From an uncultured Clostridia bacterium (lineage in GTDB: Bacteria > Bacillota > Clostridia > Oscillospirales > CAG-382), in contig CAJOMW010000017.1 in assembly GCA_905235695.1 (NCBI GenBank), positions 1 to 17,933 on the forward strand: a DNA stretch of 17,933 nucleotides, read 5' to 3'. Under the pieces are notes generated by a model. The model worked only from the letters and a program-made list of their open reading frames with translations, searched no databases and had not been told where the DNA came from. Below are positions 1-8,562 of this stretch, piece after piece (the stretch's first letter is position 1; each line of letters starts with the position of its first letter). The translations under genes were made by a program, and so were the position numbers.

Positions 1-1
1 T

Positions 2-193
2 ATACCATATACCGCCATGGCTTCGCTTATATTTCCCGGGGCAATATCCGACGAACGGCTCTGGTATGTGGGTGTTGCCGGTGTGGTTACGGCGATGGCG
101 CTGTCGTGGAAGAAAGTACCCGTCATGGTCTCGGTCATTGCCGCGATAGCGGTAGACGCAGCGCTGTATTATCTGCTTGGCGCAATAATATAG
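2..193 (+). CDS. AzlD-like branched-chain amino acid transport protein, 3' end only
   Basis: This is the last 63 codons of an open frame that enters from the left edge and stops at TAG 191-193. The peptide is strongly hydrophobic, with a Pro-Tyr-Thr-Ala-Met-Ala-Ser-Leu-Ile-Phe-Pro-Gly stretch near its start. Two membrane-like segments follow, separated by a short charged loop (Ser-Trp-Lys-Lys), ending in a Tyr-Tyr-Leu-Leu-Gly helix. This resembles the C-terminal half of AzlD, the small (about 100 residue) partner of AzlC in branched-chain amino acid export. Family knowledge suggests azlC lies just upstream, outside the window. The first residues are missing, so the start cannot be judged. Another small membrane protein is possible. 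Confidence 0.7.
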   Translation: MPYTAMASLIFPGAISDERLWYVGVAGVVTAMALSWKKVPVMVSVIAAIAVDAALYYLLGAII

Positions 194-225
194 GGGGCGG
201 ATCTGAATTATACGTGCAGTTAGTC

Positions 226-255
226 TTGACTAAATTGCCTTATATATGTTACTAT
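226..255 (+). promoter_or_regulatory. Sigma-A-type promoter of the rubrerythrin gene with an overlapping palindrome
   Basis: A -35 box TTGACT (226-231) and a -10 box TACTAT (250-255) are separated by 18 bases, about 75 bases before the rubrerythrin start. A 14-base inverted repeat, TTAGTC-TT-GACTAA (220-233), covers the -35 box. Its two-base centre is too tight for an RNA hairpin, so it is more likely a site for a dimeric protein. The promoter call is from sequence match; the operator role is inference. Confidence 0.6.
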
Positions 256-330
256 ATTTACAGCGAATAAAATTTATCCGATTTTGCCAATAATATGAAT
301 AATTACACAACCAGGAAAGGAAGTAAGACT

Positions 331-866
331 ATGGAACTCAAGGGATCAAAGACAGAGGCTAATCTCCGTGCGGCTTTTGCAGGCGAAAGCATGGCGAGAA
401 ACAAGTATACGTATATTTTGCAAGCGTAGCAAAGAAGGAAGGATATGAGCAGATATCCGCAATATTCCTCCACACCGCAGACAACGAAAAGGAACACGCA
501 AAGATGTGGTTCAAGGAGCTGGGCGAGCTCGGCACGACGACCGACAACCTCAAGGCTGCCGCAGACGGCGAAAACTACGAGTGGACGGATATGTACGAGA
601 CGTTCGCAAAGGAAGCCGAGCAAGAGGGATTTACCGAGCTTGCCGACAAGTTCAGAAAGGTAGCCGCCATCGAAAAGCAGCACGAGGAAAGATACAGAGC
701 GCTTCTTTCAAATATCGAGATGCAGAAGGTATTTGAAAAGTCCGAGCAGGTAATATGGGAGTGCCGCAACTGCGGACATCTCGTAATGGGACCGAAGGCT
801 CCCGACGTATGCCCGGTATGCAACCATCCTCAGAGCTACTTTGAAGTAAGAGCTGAAAACTATTGA
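331..866 (+). pseudogene. rbr: Rubrerythrin with a two-base frameshift (broken or sequencing error)
   Basis: Rubrerythrin is a cytoplasmic non-haem diiron peroxidase that removes hydrogen peroxide in anaerobes. The ATG at 331 follows a good ribosome site (AGGAAAGGAAG, 312-322). The first frame reads the expected N-terminus through Ala-Gly-Glu-Ser and Arg-Asn-Lys-Tyr-Thr-Tyr, then runs into TAG at 427-429. From Phe at 417 the family sequence continues one frame over: Phe-Ala-Ser-Val-Ala-Lys-Lys-Glu-Gly, the His-Thr-Ala-Asp-Asn-Glu-Lys-Glu-His diiron helix, a second Glu/His helix, and a rubredoxin-like tail with Cys-Arg-Asn-Cys and Cys-Pro-Val-Cys. It ends at TGA 864-866. Removing two bases at 415-416 restores a 177-residue protein, the usual family length. 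All ligand residues look intact, so the lesion is recent or an assembly error. Confidence 0.88.
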
Positions 867-887
867 TTTAATATTTTAAGCAAACTA

Positions 888-921
888 ACGGGCTGTAGCA
901 AAACGAATTGTTACAGCCCGT
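888..921 (+). terminator. Hairpin after the rubrerythrin gene
   Basis: A 10-base perfect stem, ACGGGCTGTA (888-897) with TACAGCCCGT (912-921), has a 14-base loop and begins 22 bases after the rubrerythrin stop. Only a short, interrupted T tract (ATTTG) follows, so on its own it would be a weak terminator. Confidence 0.5.
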
Positions 922-951
922 AATTTGTGCAATATTAACAAATATTCGTAG

Positions 952-981
952 GGGACAGCCGGTGCGCCGTCCCGCTTTTTT
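952..981 (+). terminator. Rho-independent terminator between convergent genes
   Basis: GGGAC (952-956) pairs with GTCCC (969-973) around a GC-rich loop and is followed by GC and a run of six T (976-981). It suits rightward transcription from the rubrerythrin gene and protects the convergent CAP-protein gene that ends at 1029. For the minus strand no equally good T run is visible. Confidence 0.6.
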
Positions 982-1028
982 GTGCAATCTGCGAATTTTT
1001 CTACAGCCCCTGTTTTTGTATTTTTTTA

Positions 1029-2393
1029 TTATCTGCTTGAAAAAAAGTCCTCTGTGAAATAAACACTGTAATTCGAATCTTTATTGTATCCGGCGCCTAC
1101 GCCAAGCTCAGTGTAATAATCCCTCAGAATATTATCTCTGTGTCCGCTTGAATTTACCCAGCCGTCATGCGCATAAATTCCGTTGTATCTGCCTGCGCTT
1201 ATATTCTCACCCCAGGCTCCCGAAGTAATTCCCTGCGCCTTTAAGCGGTCTCCCACGCTGCTTCCGTTTAAGCCAGTATGGCTAAAGTAGTTTTGACCTG
1301 CCATATCATTGCTGTGAAGCCGCGCAGCATTTGCGGCGTTTTCGTTCCAATTCAATATTTTCTTTCCATGATATACTCTGAAAGCGTTTACAAGATGAAA
1401 ATCCACTTTGCCCTCATTGTAAAGCGTTCGATCGTTGATATCAAAATCTCTGCTTACGGAATGTATAAAGACGCAATGCATAATATCATTATCGTTTTTA
1501 TCCGTCAATACCTCAGCATATTCTTCGCCGGTTATTGTTGAAGAAACACCTGTATCCCCCATTTTGTGCCCATTATATACAAATCCCTTTCCGCTAGCAC
1601 AGAGAGCAGCTACTGCATCGTTCTTGACTCCTGCCATAAAGAAATTCACATAATCGCTTGTTCCGAAAACATACCACTTATATCCATCTGTGGAATCGAG
1701 CTTTTCGTCAGGTTCACCGGCGGCAGCAACAAGTTCCTCTTCGGACATTCCTATATGATATTTCTTGTTTCCGACAGTAATTTCTGTGATTTTTTCGCTT
1801 TCCAAAGCAGCGTTGTATACCATGACCGCAACATCTGCTCTGTTTATGGATTCTCCTTTTTGTCCTTTTGTTCCATTCGTCAGGCCATGCTCTTTAGCAT
1901 ACTCAAGATACGGCGCCGACCAATCGGTATTGTTTTTCTTAATATCAGCATATTGATCAAATGCACATACAACCATTTTTACAGCTTCTTCGTACAAAAT
2001 ACTGTTCTCAGGATTGAATTTGCCTCTGCCGTCACCGTTAATTATATCGTGCCAATACGCTGTGTTTATATATCCGATTGCCCAATGGCTCTTCGGAACG
2101 TCTGAGAAGAATGTATACAAAACTGTTTCCTGAGATTTGGCTTCGGCTTCATAATTCATCATTCTACATATTATTGCCGCCATTTCCGCTTTTGAAATAT
2201 TCTTGCCTGCGCCGAAAGAGCCATCGGAATATCCTGTGAGTATACCTCGCTCCTTAAGCGTTTCCGCCGCCTCAGCATAGTATTCTTTGCCTGAAACATC
2301 CGTGAAGCTATATGATCTTGCAAAAGCGCAAGTACACAAAAGAACAATCAAAAACGCAAACACAGTCAAACGTTCTAATATTTTCCTTTTCAT
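1029..2393 (-). CDS. Secreted SLH-repeat protein with CAP-associated and CAP (SCP/PR-1) domains
   Basis: The 454-residue protein begins with a signal peptide (residues 1-26; Lys/Arg start, hydrophobic core, Ala-Phe-Ala before the mature part). Three S-layer homology repeats follow at about 28-75, 90-140 and 150-200. The first has Phe-Thr-Asp-Val and the second Phe-Ser-Asp-Val. Next comes a CAP-associated region (about 205-325; Gly-Met-Ser-Glu-Glu-Glu-Leu and Gly-Glu-Pro-Asp). The C-terminus is a CAP domain (about 335-454) with Tyr-Phe-Ser-His-Thr-Gly, Gly-Glu-Asn-Ile and Gly-His-Arg-Asp-Asn-Ile, which carry the conserved His/Glu cavity residues. SLH repeats typically anchor proteins to pyruvylated cell-wall polymers; the CAP function is unknown in most bacteria. 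The ATG is supported by AGGAGAG at 2404-2410. The gene is monocistronic with its own promoter and seems unrelated to the nitrogen genes beside it. Confidence 0.93.
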   Translation of the reverse strand: MKRKILERLTVFAFLIVLLCTCAFARSYSFTDVSGKEYYAEAAETLKERGILTGYSDGSFGAGKNISKAEMAAIICRMMNYEAEAKSQETVLYTFFSDVPKSHWAIGYINTAYWHDIINGDGRGKFNPENSILYEEAVKMVVCAFDQYADIKKNNTDWSAPYLEYAKEHGLTNGTKGQKGESINRADVAVMVYNAALESEKITEITVGNKKYHIGMSEEELVAAAGEPDEKLDSTDGYKWYVFGTSDYVNFFMAGVKNDAVAALCASGKGFVYNGHKMGDTGVSSTITGEEYAEVLTDKNDNDIMHCVFIHSVSRDFDINDRTLYNEGKVDFHLVNAFRVYHGKKILNWNENAANAARLHSNDMAGQNYFSHTGLNGSSVGDRLKAQGITSGAWGENISAGRYNGIYAHDGWVNSSGHRDNILRDYYTELGVGAGYNKDSNYSVYFTEDFFSSR

Positions 2394-2444
2394 AATGCGA
2401 CATCTCTCCTATTTGACATATTGTAATAGCAGGTTACATGGTTT

Positions 2445-2473
2445 ATTGTATCATAGAATTTGAAATGTGTCAA
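2445..2473 (-). promoter_or_regulatory. Sigma-A promoter of the SLH-CAP gene
   Basis: Reading the minus strand, a perfect -35 box TTGACA (2468-2473) is followed by a 17-base spacer and a -10 box TACAAT (2445-2450). The ATG lies about 50 bases downstream. This separates the gene transcriptionally from gltD, whose stop is at 2531. Confidence 0.85.
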
Positions 2474-2530
2474 TTTAATATTTGCATTAGAAATGTACTT
2501 ACGCTCTTAGCAAAAAAATAAAATTAAGTT

Positions 2531-3997
2531 CTATATCATATTCGTATACCCCATAAGGTATTCGTCGACCTCTTTAGCGCACTTTCTGCCCTCGTTTATA
2601 GCCCTTACCACAAGCGACTGACCTATGTGCATATCTCCTGCCGTAAATACCTTTTCTGCGTTCGTCCTGAAGGATTCTGCGTCTGTCTTTACGGTGTTTC
2701 TCTGTGAGGTTTCGACGCCGAACGAATCCGGAACGTATTTCTTTGTTCCGACAAATCCCGCGGCGATTATCAGCATATCCGCCGGGATAGTCTTTTCCGA
2801 GCCGTCGATCTCGCTAAGCGCTCCGTCCTTAAACGCGACCTCCACAGTCTTTACTGCCTTTATGCTTCCCTTTTCGCTTATTATTTCCTTTACGGTGGTG
2901 CAGTATATTCTCGGATCGCTTCCGTATACGGCTATTGCCTCCTGCTGACCGTAATCGGTCTTGAGAATACGGGGAAACTCCGGCCAAGCGTTTGTCGGAA
3001 GGCGCTTTTCGGGGGGCTTTGGCATCATCTCAAGCTGCGTCACGGACTTTGCGCCGTGTCTTATGCAGGTTCCGAGGCAGTCATTTCCCGTGTCGCCGCC
3101 GCCGACTATAACTACGTCCTTTCCGCTTGGATCATAGTATTTTTTGTCGGCAAATCCCGAGTCCAAAAGGCTCTTTGTGTTGGCGGTGAGAAAATCCACG
3201 GCGAAATACACGCCGTCAGCCTCTCTGCCCTTTACTTTCAGGTCTCTCGGCTCGTTTGCCCCGCAGCATAGGACGACTGCGTCGTAGCTTTTCACTATCT
3301 CGTCTGCGTCGACGTTCTCGCCGACGTTTGAGTTTGTCCTGAACTCGACGCCCTCCTCGCGCATTATGGATATTCTCCGCTCTATAACGCTCTTGTCGAG
3401 CTTCATATTCGGTATGCCGTACATAAGAAGTCCGCCTACCCTGTCGCTCTTCTCATAGACCGTTACGAAGTGGCCGCGCTTGTTTAAGCGGTCCGCCACG
3501 GCAAGTCCGGAAGGACCTGAACCCACTACGGCTACCCTCTTTCCGCTTCTCACCTTCGGGGGAGCAGCCTTTACAAGTCCGTTTTTATAGCCGTACTCTA
3601 TGAGAAACAGCTCATTATCGTGGACAGTGACGCTGCTTCCGTCCATTCCGTTTACGCACGCCGCCTCGCACAGTGCCGGGCAGACTCTTCCGGTAAACTC
3701 CGGAAAATTATTGGTTTTAAGAAGTCTTGACAGGGCGTTTTCGAGATTTCCACGGTAGATGTCGTCGTTCCATTCGGGTATCAGATTGTTGAGCGGACAG
3801 CCTGTCGCCATGCCGCTGAGCACCATTCCCGACTGACAGAACGGCACTCCGCAGTTCATGCATCTCGAGGCCTGCTCTTTTCTCTCGGCGTCTGAGAGGA
3901 AGGTGTGAAATTCGTCAAAATTCTTTATTCGCTCGAGAGGCTCTGTGCTCTCGTTATTCTTTCTCGTATATTCTAAAAATCCTGTTGGCTTTCCCAT
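2531..3997 (-). CDS. gltD: Glutamate synthase (NADPH) small subunit
   Basis: GltD passes electrons from NADPH through FAD and iron-sulfur clusters to the large subunit GltB, for glutamate formation from glutamine and 2-oxoglutarate. The 488-residue length is typical. The N-terminal third has the two cysteine clusters of the family: Cys-Met-Asn-Cys-Gly-Val-Pro-Phe-Cys with a later Gly-Cys-Pro-Leu, and Arg-Val-Cys-Pro-Ala-Leu-Cys-Glu-Ala-Ala-Cys. These are followed by an FAD-binding Rossmann motif (Val-Gly-Ser-Gly-Pro-Ser-Gly-Leu), the Gly-Gly-Leu-Leu-Met-Tyr-Gly-Ile-Pro segment, and an NADPH-binding motif (Val-Gly-Gly-Gly-Asp-Thr-Gly). The start is set by a strong GGAGGG at 4004-4009 that abuts the gltB stop. 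The 13-base gap shows co-transcription and probably coupled translation with gltB. No terminator is obvious after it. Confidence 0.97.
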   Translation of the reverse strand: MGKPTGFLEYTRKNNESTEPLERIKNFDEFHTFLSDAERKEQASRCMNCGVPFCQSGMVLSGMATGCPLNNLIPEWNDDIYRGNLENALSRLLKTNNFPEFTGRVCPALCEAACVNGMDGSSVTVHDNELFLIEYGYKNGLVKAAPPKVRSGKRVAVVGSGPSGLAVADRLNKRGHFVTVYEKSDRVGGLLMYGIPNMKLDKSVIERRISIMREEGVEFRTNSNVGENVDADEIVKSYDAVVLCCGANEPRDLKVKGREADGVYFAVDFLTANTKSLLDSGFADKKYYDPSGKDVVIVGGGDTGNDCLGTCIRHGAKSVTQLEMMPKPPEKRLPTNAWPEFPRILKTDYGQQEAIAVYGSDPRIYCTTVKEIISEKGSIKAVKTVEVAFKDGALSEIDGSEKTIPADMLIIAAGFVGTKKYVPDSFGVETSQRNTVKTDAESFRTNAEKVFTAGDMHIGQSLVVRAINEGRKCAKEVDEYLMGYTNMI

Positions 3998-4010
3998 TTT
4001 CTTTCCCTCC

Positions 4011-7000
4011 TCATGACCGTGTTACCTTGTAAAACGCCTCAACCTCGGCTTCGTCCCTGCTCATGCCCTTCGACTCACATTCAAATATGGCGTTCATTAT
4101 CTTTTTATAGTCGTTCGGTATTATCTTTTTGAAGTTCTTTATCTCGCCTTCAAAGTCATCGAGCAGCTTCTTTGCCTTTTTGGACTTTGTCGCATTGTAA
4201 TGCTCCTTGATAAGCGTTTTCAGAAGCTCCTTATCGCTCTTTTCGGAGAGCTCGTCTATGCTTACGGTCTCTTTGTTGACTCTTTTGTAAAGAGTGTGGT
4301 CGGGATCGTACACAAACGCTATTCCTCCGCTCATTCCGGCGGCAAAGTTCTTGCCGGTCTTTCCGAGTATAACGGCTACGCCCCCCGTCATGTATTCGAG
4401 ACCGTGATCGCCCACTCCCTCGCATACGGCGGTCGCACCGGAGTTTCTCACGCAAAAGCGCTCTCCCGCAATTCCGGCTATATACGCCTTTCCGCTCGTT
4501 GCGCCGTAAAGTGCGACGTTTCCTATGATGATGTTCTCGCTCGGATCAAAAGCGCTGTTATCGGGAGCGTATACGGCTACCTTTCCTCCCGAAAGTCCCT
4601 TTGCAAAGTAGTCGTTCGCATCGCCGCAGAGGGTTATCGTCAGTCCTTTCGGAATAAATGCGCCGAACGACTGTCCGCCGCCGCCGTGGCACTCTACTGT
4701 ATATGTGTCGTCGGGGAGTGTGTTCTTGAATCTTCTGGTTATTTCTGAGCCTAAGATGGTTCCGAGCGTTCTGTCGGTGCTGGTGACGTTTATCACGGCT
4801 TTTGCCTTTTTGCCGCTCTCAAGAGCCGGGGCAAATTCTTTAAGAAGCACCCGCTCGTCGACTGTATCCCTGAGCCTGAAATCATACAGATCGTCTTTGT
4901 CAAAGCGCGTCTTTTCCTCCTCGTCTACCCTTCCGAGTATCTTATCCATGCTTATGAGCTTTGCACGCGGAGCGGTGCTGTTCTGGCGCACTCTGAGAAG
5001 ATCCGTTCTTCCTACCATTTCGTCAACTGTTCTGATGCCGAGCTTTGCCATTATCTCTCTGAGTTCTTCGGCAATAAAGCGCATAAAGTTTATGACGTAT
5101 TCCGGCTTTCCCTTAAAGCGCTTTCTGAGCTCGGGGTTTTGAGTTGCAATGCCTACGGGACACGTATCAAGGTTGCATACTCTCATCATGACGCAGCCCA
5201 TTGTTACGAGCGGAGCCGTTGCAAAGCCGAATTCCTCTGCGCCGAGCAAGCATGCGATCGCTACGTCTCTGCCGCTCATCAGCTTTCCGTCCGTCTCAAT
5301 GACTACTCTTGAGCGCAGTCCGTTCTTAATGAGCGTCTGATGAGTTTCGGCAAGGCCGAGCTCCCAGGGAAGTCCTGCGTTATGTATTGAGCTTTTCGGA
5401 GCGGCGCCTGTTCCGCCGTCATATCCGGATATAAGAATTACTCCCGCACCTGCCTTTGCGACTCCGGCGGCTATCGTTCCGACGCCTGCCTCGGATACGA
5501 GCTTTACGGAAATTCTCGCATCTCTGTTTGCGCATTTAAGGTCGTATATCAGCTGTGCGAGGTCCTCAATCGAATATATATCGTGGTGCGGCGGAGGTGA
5601 AATGAGCGATACGCCCGGGGTGGAATACCTTGTCTTGGCTATCCATGGATATACCTTCTTTCCCGGAAGGTGTCCTCCTTCGCCGGGCTTTGCGCCCTGC
5701 GCCATTTTTATCTGTATCTCTTTTGCGCTCATGAGGTATTCGCTCGTAACGCCGAAGCGTCCCGATGCGACCTGCTTTATACTGCTCGAAAGATCCGAAT
5801 ACAGCCTTTCGGGAAGCTCGCCGCCCTCGCCCGAGTTTGATTTGCCGCCGAGCGTATTCATTGCCTTTGCAAGGCACTCGTGCGCTTCCTGGGAGATAGA
5901 GCCGTATGACATTGCGCCTGTCTTGAAGCGCTTTACTATGCTGTCTACGCTCTCAACCTCGTCAATGTCAATAGGAGCAGCCTCGTCAAAGGCAAATTCG
6001 AGAAGGCCTCTCAGGGTATGCGGCTTGGTCTCGTCGTCTACGAGTGCGGTATATTCCTTGAACTTTGCGTAGTCTCCGGTACGCGCCGCTGTCTGAAGGG
6101 CGACAATGGTTTTCGGAGAATAGAGATGGTCGTCTTTATCTGCGCCGCTTCTCAGCTTGTGCGAGCCGGTGCTGTCGAGGGTGGTGTCAACTCCGAGCCC
6201 GAGAGGATCGAAGGCGTGCGAATGATTCCACTCTACCATTTCGCCTATCTCCTCTATGCCTATGCCCTCTATGCGGCTGACCGTATTGGTAAAATACTTG
6301 TCGATCGTCTTTTGATTTATGCCGACTGCTTCAAATATCTGCGCCGACTGATACGAGCGGAGGGTGGAAATGCCCATCTTTGAAGCTATTTTCACTATTC
6401 CGTGAAGTATCGCATTGTTGTAATCGTCTATCGCCACGTGCAGATCCTTGTCGAGCATTCCCTTTTCAACCAGCTCGTAGATGGCTTCGTCGGCAAGATA
6501 CGGATTTACGGCTCTTGCGCCGTATCCGAGCAGAAGTGCGAAGTGATGAACGTCTCTCGGTTCTGCGCTCTCGAGAATTATTGATATGCTCGTGCGCTTC
6601 TTTGTCTTTATTAGGTACTGTTCCACGGCGGAAACAGCGAGAAGCGACGGTATAGCAACGTGGTTCTCGTCAACTCCCCTATCGGACAGTATGATGATGT
6701 TCGAGCCGTTTTTATACGCCTTGTCGCACTTTACAAAAAGGTGCTCTACGGCTTTTTCAAGCGACGTGTTTTTATAGTACAGCAGAGAAACGGTATCCAC
6801 CTTGAAGCCGTCGCCGTCAAGCGCTTTTATCTTCAAAAGGTCAACGCCGGAAAGTATGGGGTTGTCTATCTGAAGCACGCGGCAGTTCTCGGCTTTTTCC
6901 ATAAGGAGATCGCCGTCTGCGCCGGCGTACACGGTGGTGCTCGTCACAATTTCCTCGCGTATTGCGTCTATCGGGGGATTGGTTACCTGGGCAAACACCT

Positions 7001-8537
7001 GCTTGAAGTAGTTGAACAGCGGCTGGTGCTTTGGCGAGAGCACTGCGAGCGGAATATCTATGCCCATTGCCGCAGTCGCCTCCGCCCCGTTTTCCGCCAT
7101 GGGAAGAATGGTGTTTACTATGTCCTCATACGAGTAACCGAACGCCTTATACAGTCTGTCACGGACAGACTGCTCGCTCATTTCTACCTTCTTGTTCGGG
7201 ACGGGAAGCTCTCTGAGCTTCTTTAAGTGCCTGTCGAGCCATTCTCCGTAAGGATTGCGGCTTGCGTAGTACTCTTTGAGGTCGTTGTCGTCTATTATCG
7301 CTCCGCGGGACGTGTCAACAAGCAGCATTTTGCCCGGCTCGAGACGAGACTTCTTTATAATGTTTTCGGGCTCGAAGTCGAGGACGCCAACCTCTGACGA
7401 AAGCACGAGATAGCCGTCTTTCGTCACATAATAGCGAGACGGGCGAAGTCCGTTACGGTCAAGCGTAGCACCGACTATATCGCCGTCCGAAAAAAGTATG
7501 GACGCAGGACCGTCCCACGGCTCCATCATAGTCGAATAGTATTTGTAAAGGTCCTTCTTCGCCGTGCTCATTGTATCTATCTTGTCCCACGGCTCCGGTA
7601 TGCATATCATCATTGCAAGCGGAAGGTCTATTCCGTTCATTACCATAAATTCGACGGTGTTGTCGAGCATTGCGGAGTCCGAGCCCGCCGAGTTTACGAC
7701 GGGAAGTATCTTCTCCATATCCTTTTCGAGGACAGGCGAAAACATTGTCTCTTCTCTTGCGATCATTCTGTCGGCGTTTCCGCGGATAGTGTTTATCTCG
7801 CCGTTATGAAGGAGAAATCTGTTCGGATGTGCGCGCTCCCACGAGGGGTTTGTGTTTGTGGAGAACCGCGAGTGTACCATGGCTATGGCCGACATGTAGT
7901 CCTTGCTTTGCAGATCCCTGTAAAAGCGGCGGAGCTGTCCGACAAGGAACATTCCCTTGTAGACTATTGTCCTGGACGACAGCGACACTACATAAGTATT
8001 GTCATTGCTCTGCTCGAATAGGCGGCGTGCAACGTACAGCCTTCTGTCAAAATCTATGCCCTTTTCAGTGCCCTCCGGTCTCCTGACAAAGCACTGCATT
8101 ATGCAAGGCTCGCTCTCCCTTGCCTTATCGTATATTGCGTCCTCGTCTGTCGGCACATCTCTCCAGCCTATAATCTCCATGCCCTCTTTTTCGCATATCA
8201 GTTCAAACATCTTCATAGCCTGACTGCGTCTCAGAGCGTCTTTCGGGAAAAAGAACATACCTATTCCGTAGTCCCTCTCGCCGCCAAGATCAAATTCCGT
8301 GTGCTTTTTGAAAAAGTTGTGGGATATCTGCACCATAATGCCGACTCCGTCGCCGATCTTGCCGGTTGCATCCTTTCCGGCTCTGTGTTCGAGCTTTTCG
8401 ACTATTTTAAGTGCGTCGTCTACCACCTTGTGCGATTTTTTGCCGGAAATGTTTATAACGGCGCCTATTCCGCAGGCGTCGTGTTCAAACCTCTCGTCAT
8501 ATAATCCGTATTTTTTCTGCTGGCCGCTTGCGTCCAC
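4011..8537 (-). CDS. gltB: Glutamate synthase (NADPH) large subunit
   Basis: GltB hydrolyses glutamine and channels the ammonia to 2-oxoglutarate, giving glutamate. At 1508 residues it is full length. Cys22, in Glu-His-Asp-Ala-Cys-Gly-Ile-Gly, is the expected amidotransferase nucleophile, exposed after removal of a 21-residue propeptide. The amidotransferase domain (about 22-430) is followed by a central domain (about 470-760), an FMN-binding synthase domain (about 800-1210) and a C-terminal Gly-rich helix domain (about 1260-1490). Cys1115, Cys1121 and Cys1126 (Cys-Val-Met-Met-Arg-Val-Cys-Asn-Leu-Asp-Thr-Cys) are the 3Fe-4S ligands. The start is GTG, not ATG: it lies seven bases after AAGGAGG (8545-8551), and no in-frame Met occurs before Cys22. 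It follows amt by 77 bases containing a strong hairpin. Confidence 0.98.
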   Translation of the reverse strand: MDASGQQKKYGLYDERFEHDACGIGAVINISGKKSHKVVDDALKIVEKLEHRAGKDATGKIGDGVGIMVQISHNFFKKHTEFDLGGERDYGIGMFFFPKDALRRSQAMKMFELICEKEGMEIIGWRDVPTDEDAIYDKARESEPCIMQCFVRRPEGTEKGIDFDRRLYVARRLFEQSNDNTYVVSLSSRTIVYKGMFLVGQLRRFYRDLQSKDYMSAIAMVHSRFSTNTNPSWERAHPNRFLLHNGEINTIRGNADRMIAREETMFSPVLEKDMEKILPVVNSAGSDSAMLDNTVEFMVMNGIDLPLAMMICIPEPWDKIDTMSTAKKDLYKYYSTMMEPWDGPASILFSDGDIVGATLDRNGLRPSRYYVTKDGYLVLSSEVGVLDFEPENIIKKSRLEPGKMLLVDTSRGAIIDDNDLKEYYASRNPYGEWLDRHLKKLRELPVPNKKVEMSEQSVRDRLYKAFGYSYEDIVNTILPMAENGAEATAAMGIDIPLAVLSPKHQPLFNYFKQVFAQVTNPPIDAIREEIVTSTTVYAGADGDLLMEKAENCRVLQIDNPILSGVDLLKIKALDGDGFKVDTVSLLYYKNTSLEKAVEHLFVKCDKAYKNGSNIIILSDRGVDENHVAIPSLLAVSAVEQYLIKTKKRTSISIILESAEPRDVHHFALLLGYGARAVNPYLADEAIYELVEKGMLDKDLHVAIDDYNNAILHGIVKIASKMGISTLRSYQSAQIFEAVGINQKTIDKYFTNTVSRIEGIGIEEIGEMVEWNHSHAFDPLGLGVDTTLDSTGSHKLRSGADKDDHLYSPKTIVALQTAARTGDYAKFKEYTALVDDETKPHTLRGLLEFAFDEAAPIDIDEVESVDSIVKRFKTGAMSYGSISQEAHECLAKAMNTLGGKSNSGEGGELPERLYSDLSSSIKQVASGRFGVTSEYLMSAKEIQIKMAQGAKPGEGGHLPGKKVYPWIAKTRYSTPGVSLISPPPHHDIYSIEDLAQLIYDLKCANRDARISVKLVSEAGVGTIAAGVAKAGAGVILISGYDGGTGAAPKSSIHNAGLPWELGLAETHQTLIKNGLRSRVVIETDGKLMSGRDVAIACLLGAEEFGFATAPLVTMGCVMMRVCNLDTCPVGIATQNPELRKRFKGKPEYVINFMRFIAEELREIMAKLGIRTVDEMVGRTDLLRVRQNSTAPRAKLISMDKILGRVDEEEKTRFDKDDLYDFRLRDTVDERVLLKEFAPALESGKKAKAVINVTSTDRTLGTILGSEITRRFKNTLPDDTYTVECHGGGGQSFGAFIPKGLTITLCGDANDYFAKGLSGGKVAVYAPDNSAFDPSENIIIGNVALYGATSGKAYIAGIAGERFCVRNSGATAVCEGVGDHGLEYMTGGVAVILGKTGKNFAAGMSGGIAFVYDPDHTLYKRVNKETVSIDELSEKSDKELLKTLIKEHYNATKSKKAKKLLDDFEGEIKNFKKIIPNDYKKIMNAIFECESKGMSRDEAEVEAFYKVTRS

Positions 8538-8544
8538 TGGTATT

Positions 8545-8551
8545 CCTCCTT
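8545..8551 (-). promoter_or_regulatory. Strong ribosome binding site that fixes the GTG start of gltB
   Basis: AAGGAGG on the minus strand, seven bases before the GTG at 8535-8537. It decides a non-ATG start, and the resulting propeptide length (21 residues before Cys22) fits the family. Confidence 0.88.
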
Positions 8552-8562
8552 ATATCGGTGCG

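Noticed and set aside
303..683. 126-codon open frame on the minus strand across the rubrerythrin gene
   Set aside because: It is antisense to a clear rubrerythrin coding sequence, has no ribosome site and no family resemblance.
331..866. Programmed ribosomal frameshift in rubrerythrin
   Set aside because: There is no slippery heptamer with a downstream structure, the first frame ends only 10 bases after the shift, and the family is not known to use recoding.
1566..2105. 179-codon plus-strand open frame inside the SLH-CAP gene
   Set aside because: It is the reverse frame of a well-supported secreted protein, and its product is low-complexity with no recognisable domain.
4011..8537. Many long plus-strand open frames opposite gltB
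   Set aside because: They mirror the codon structure of a full-length glutamate synthase and show no domains of their own.
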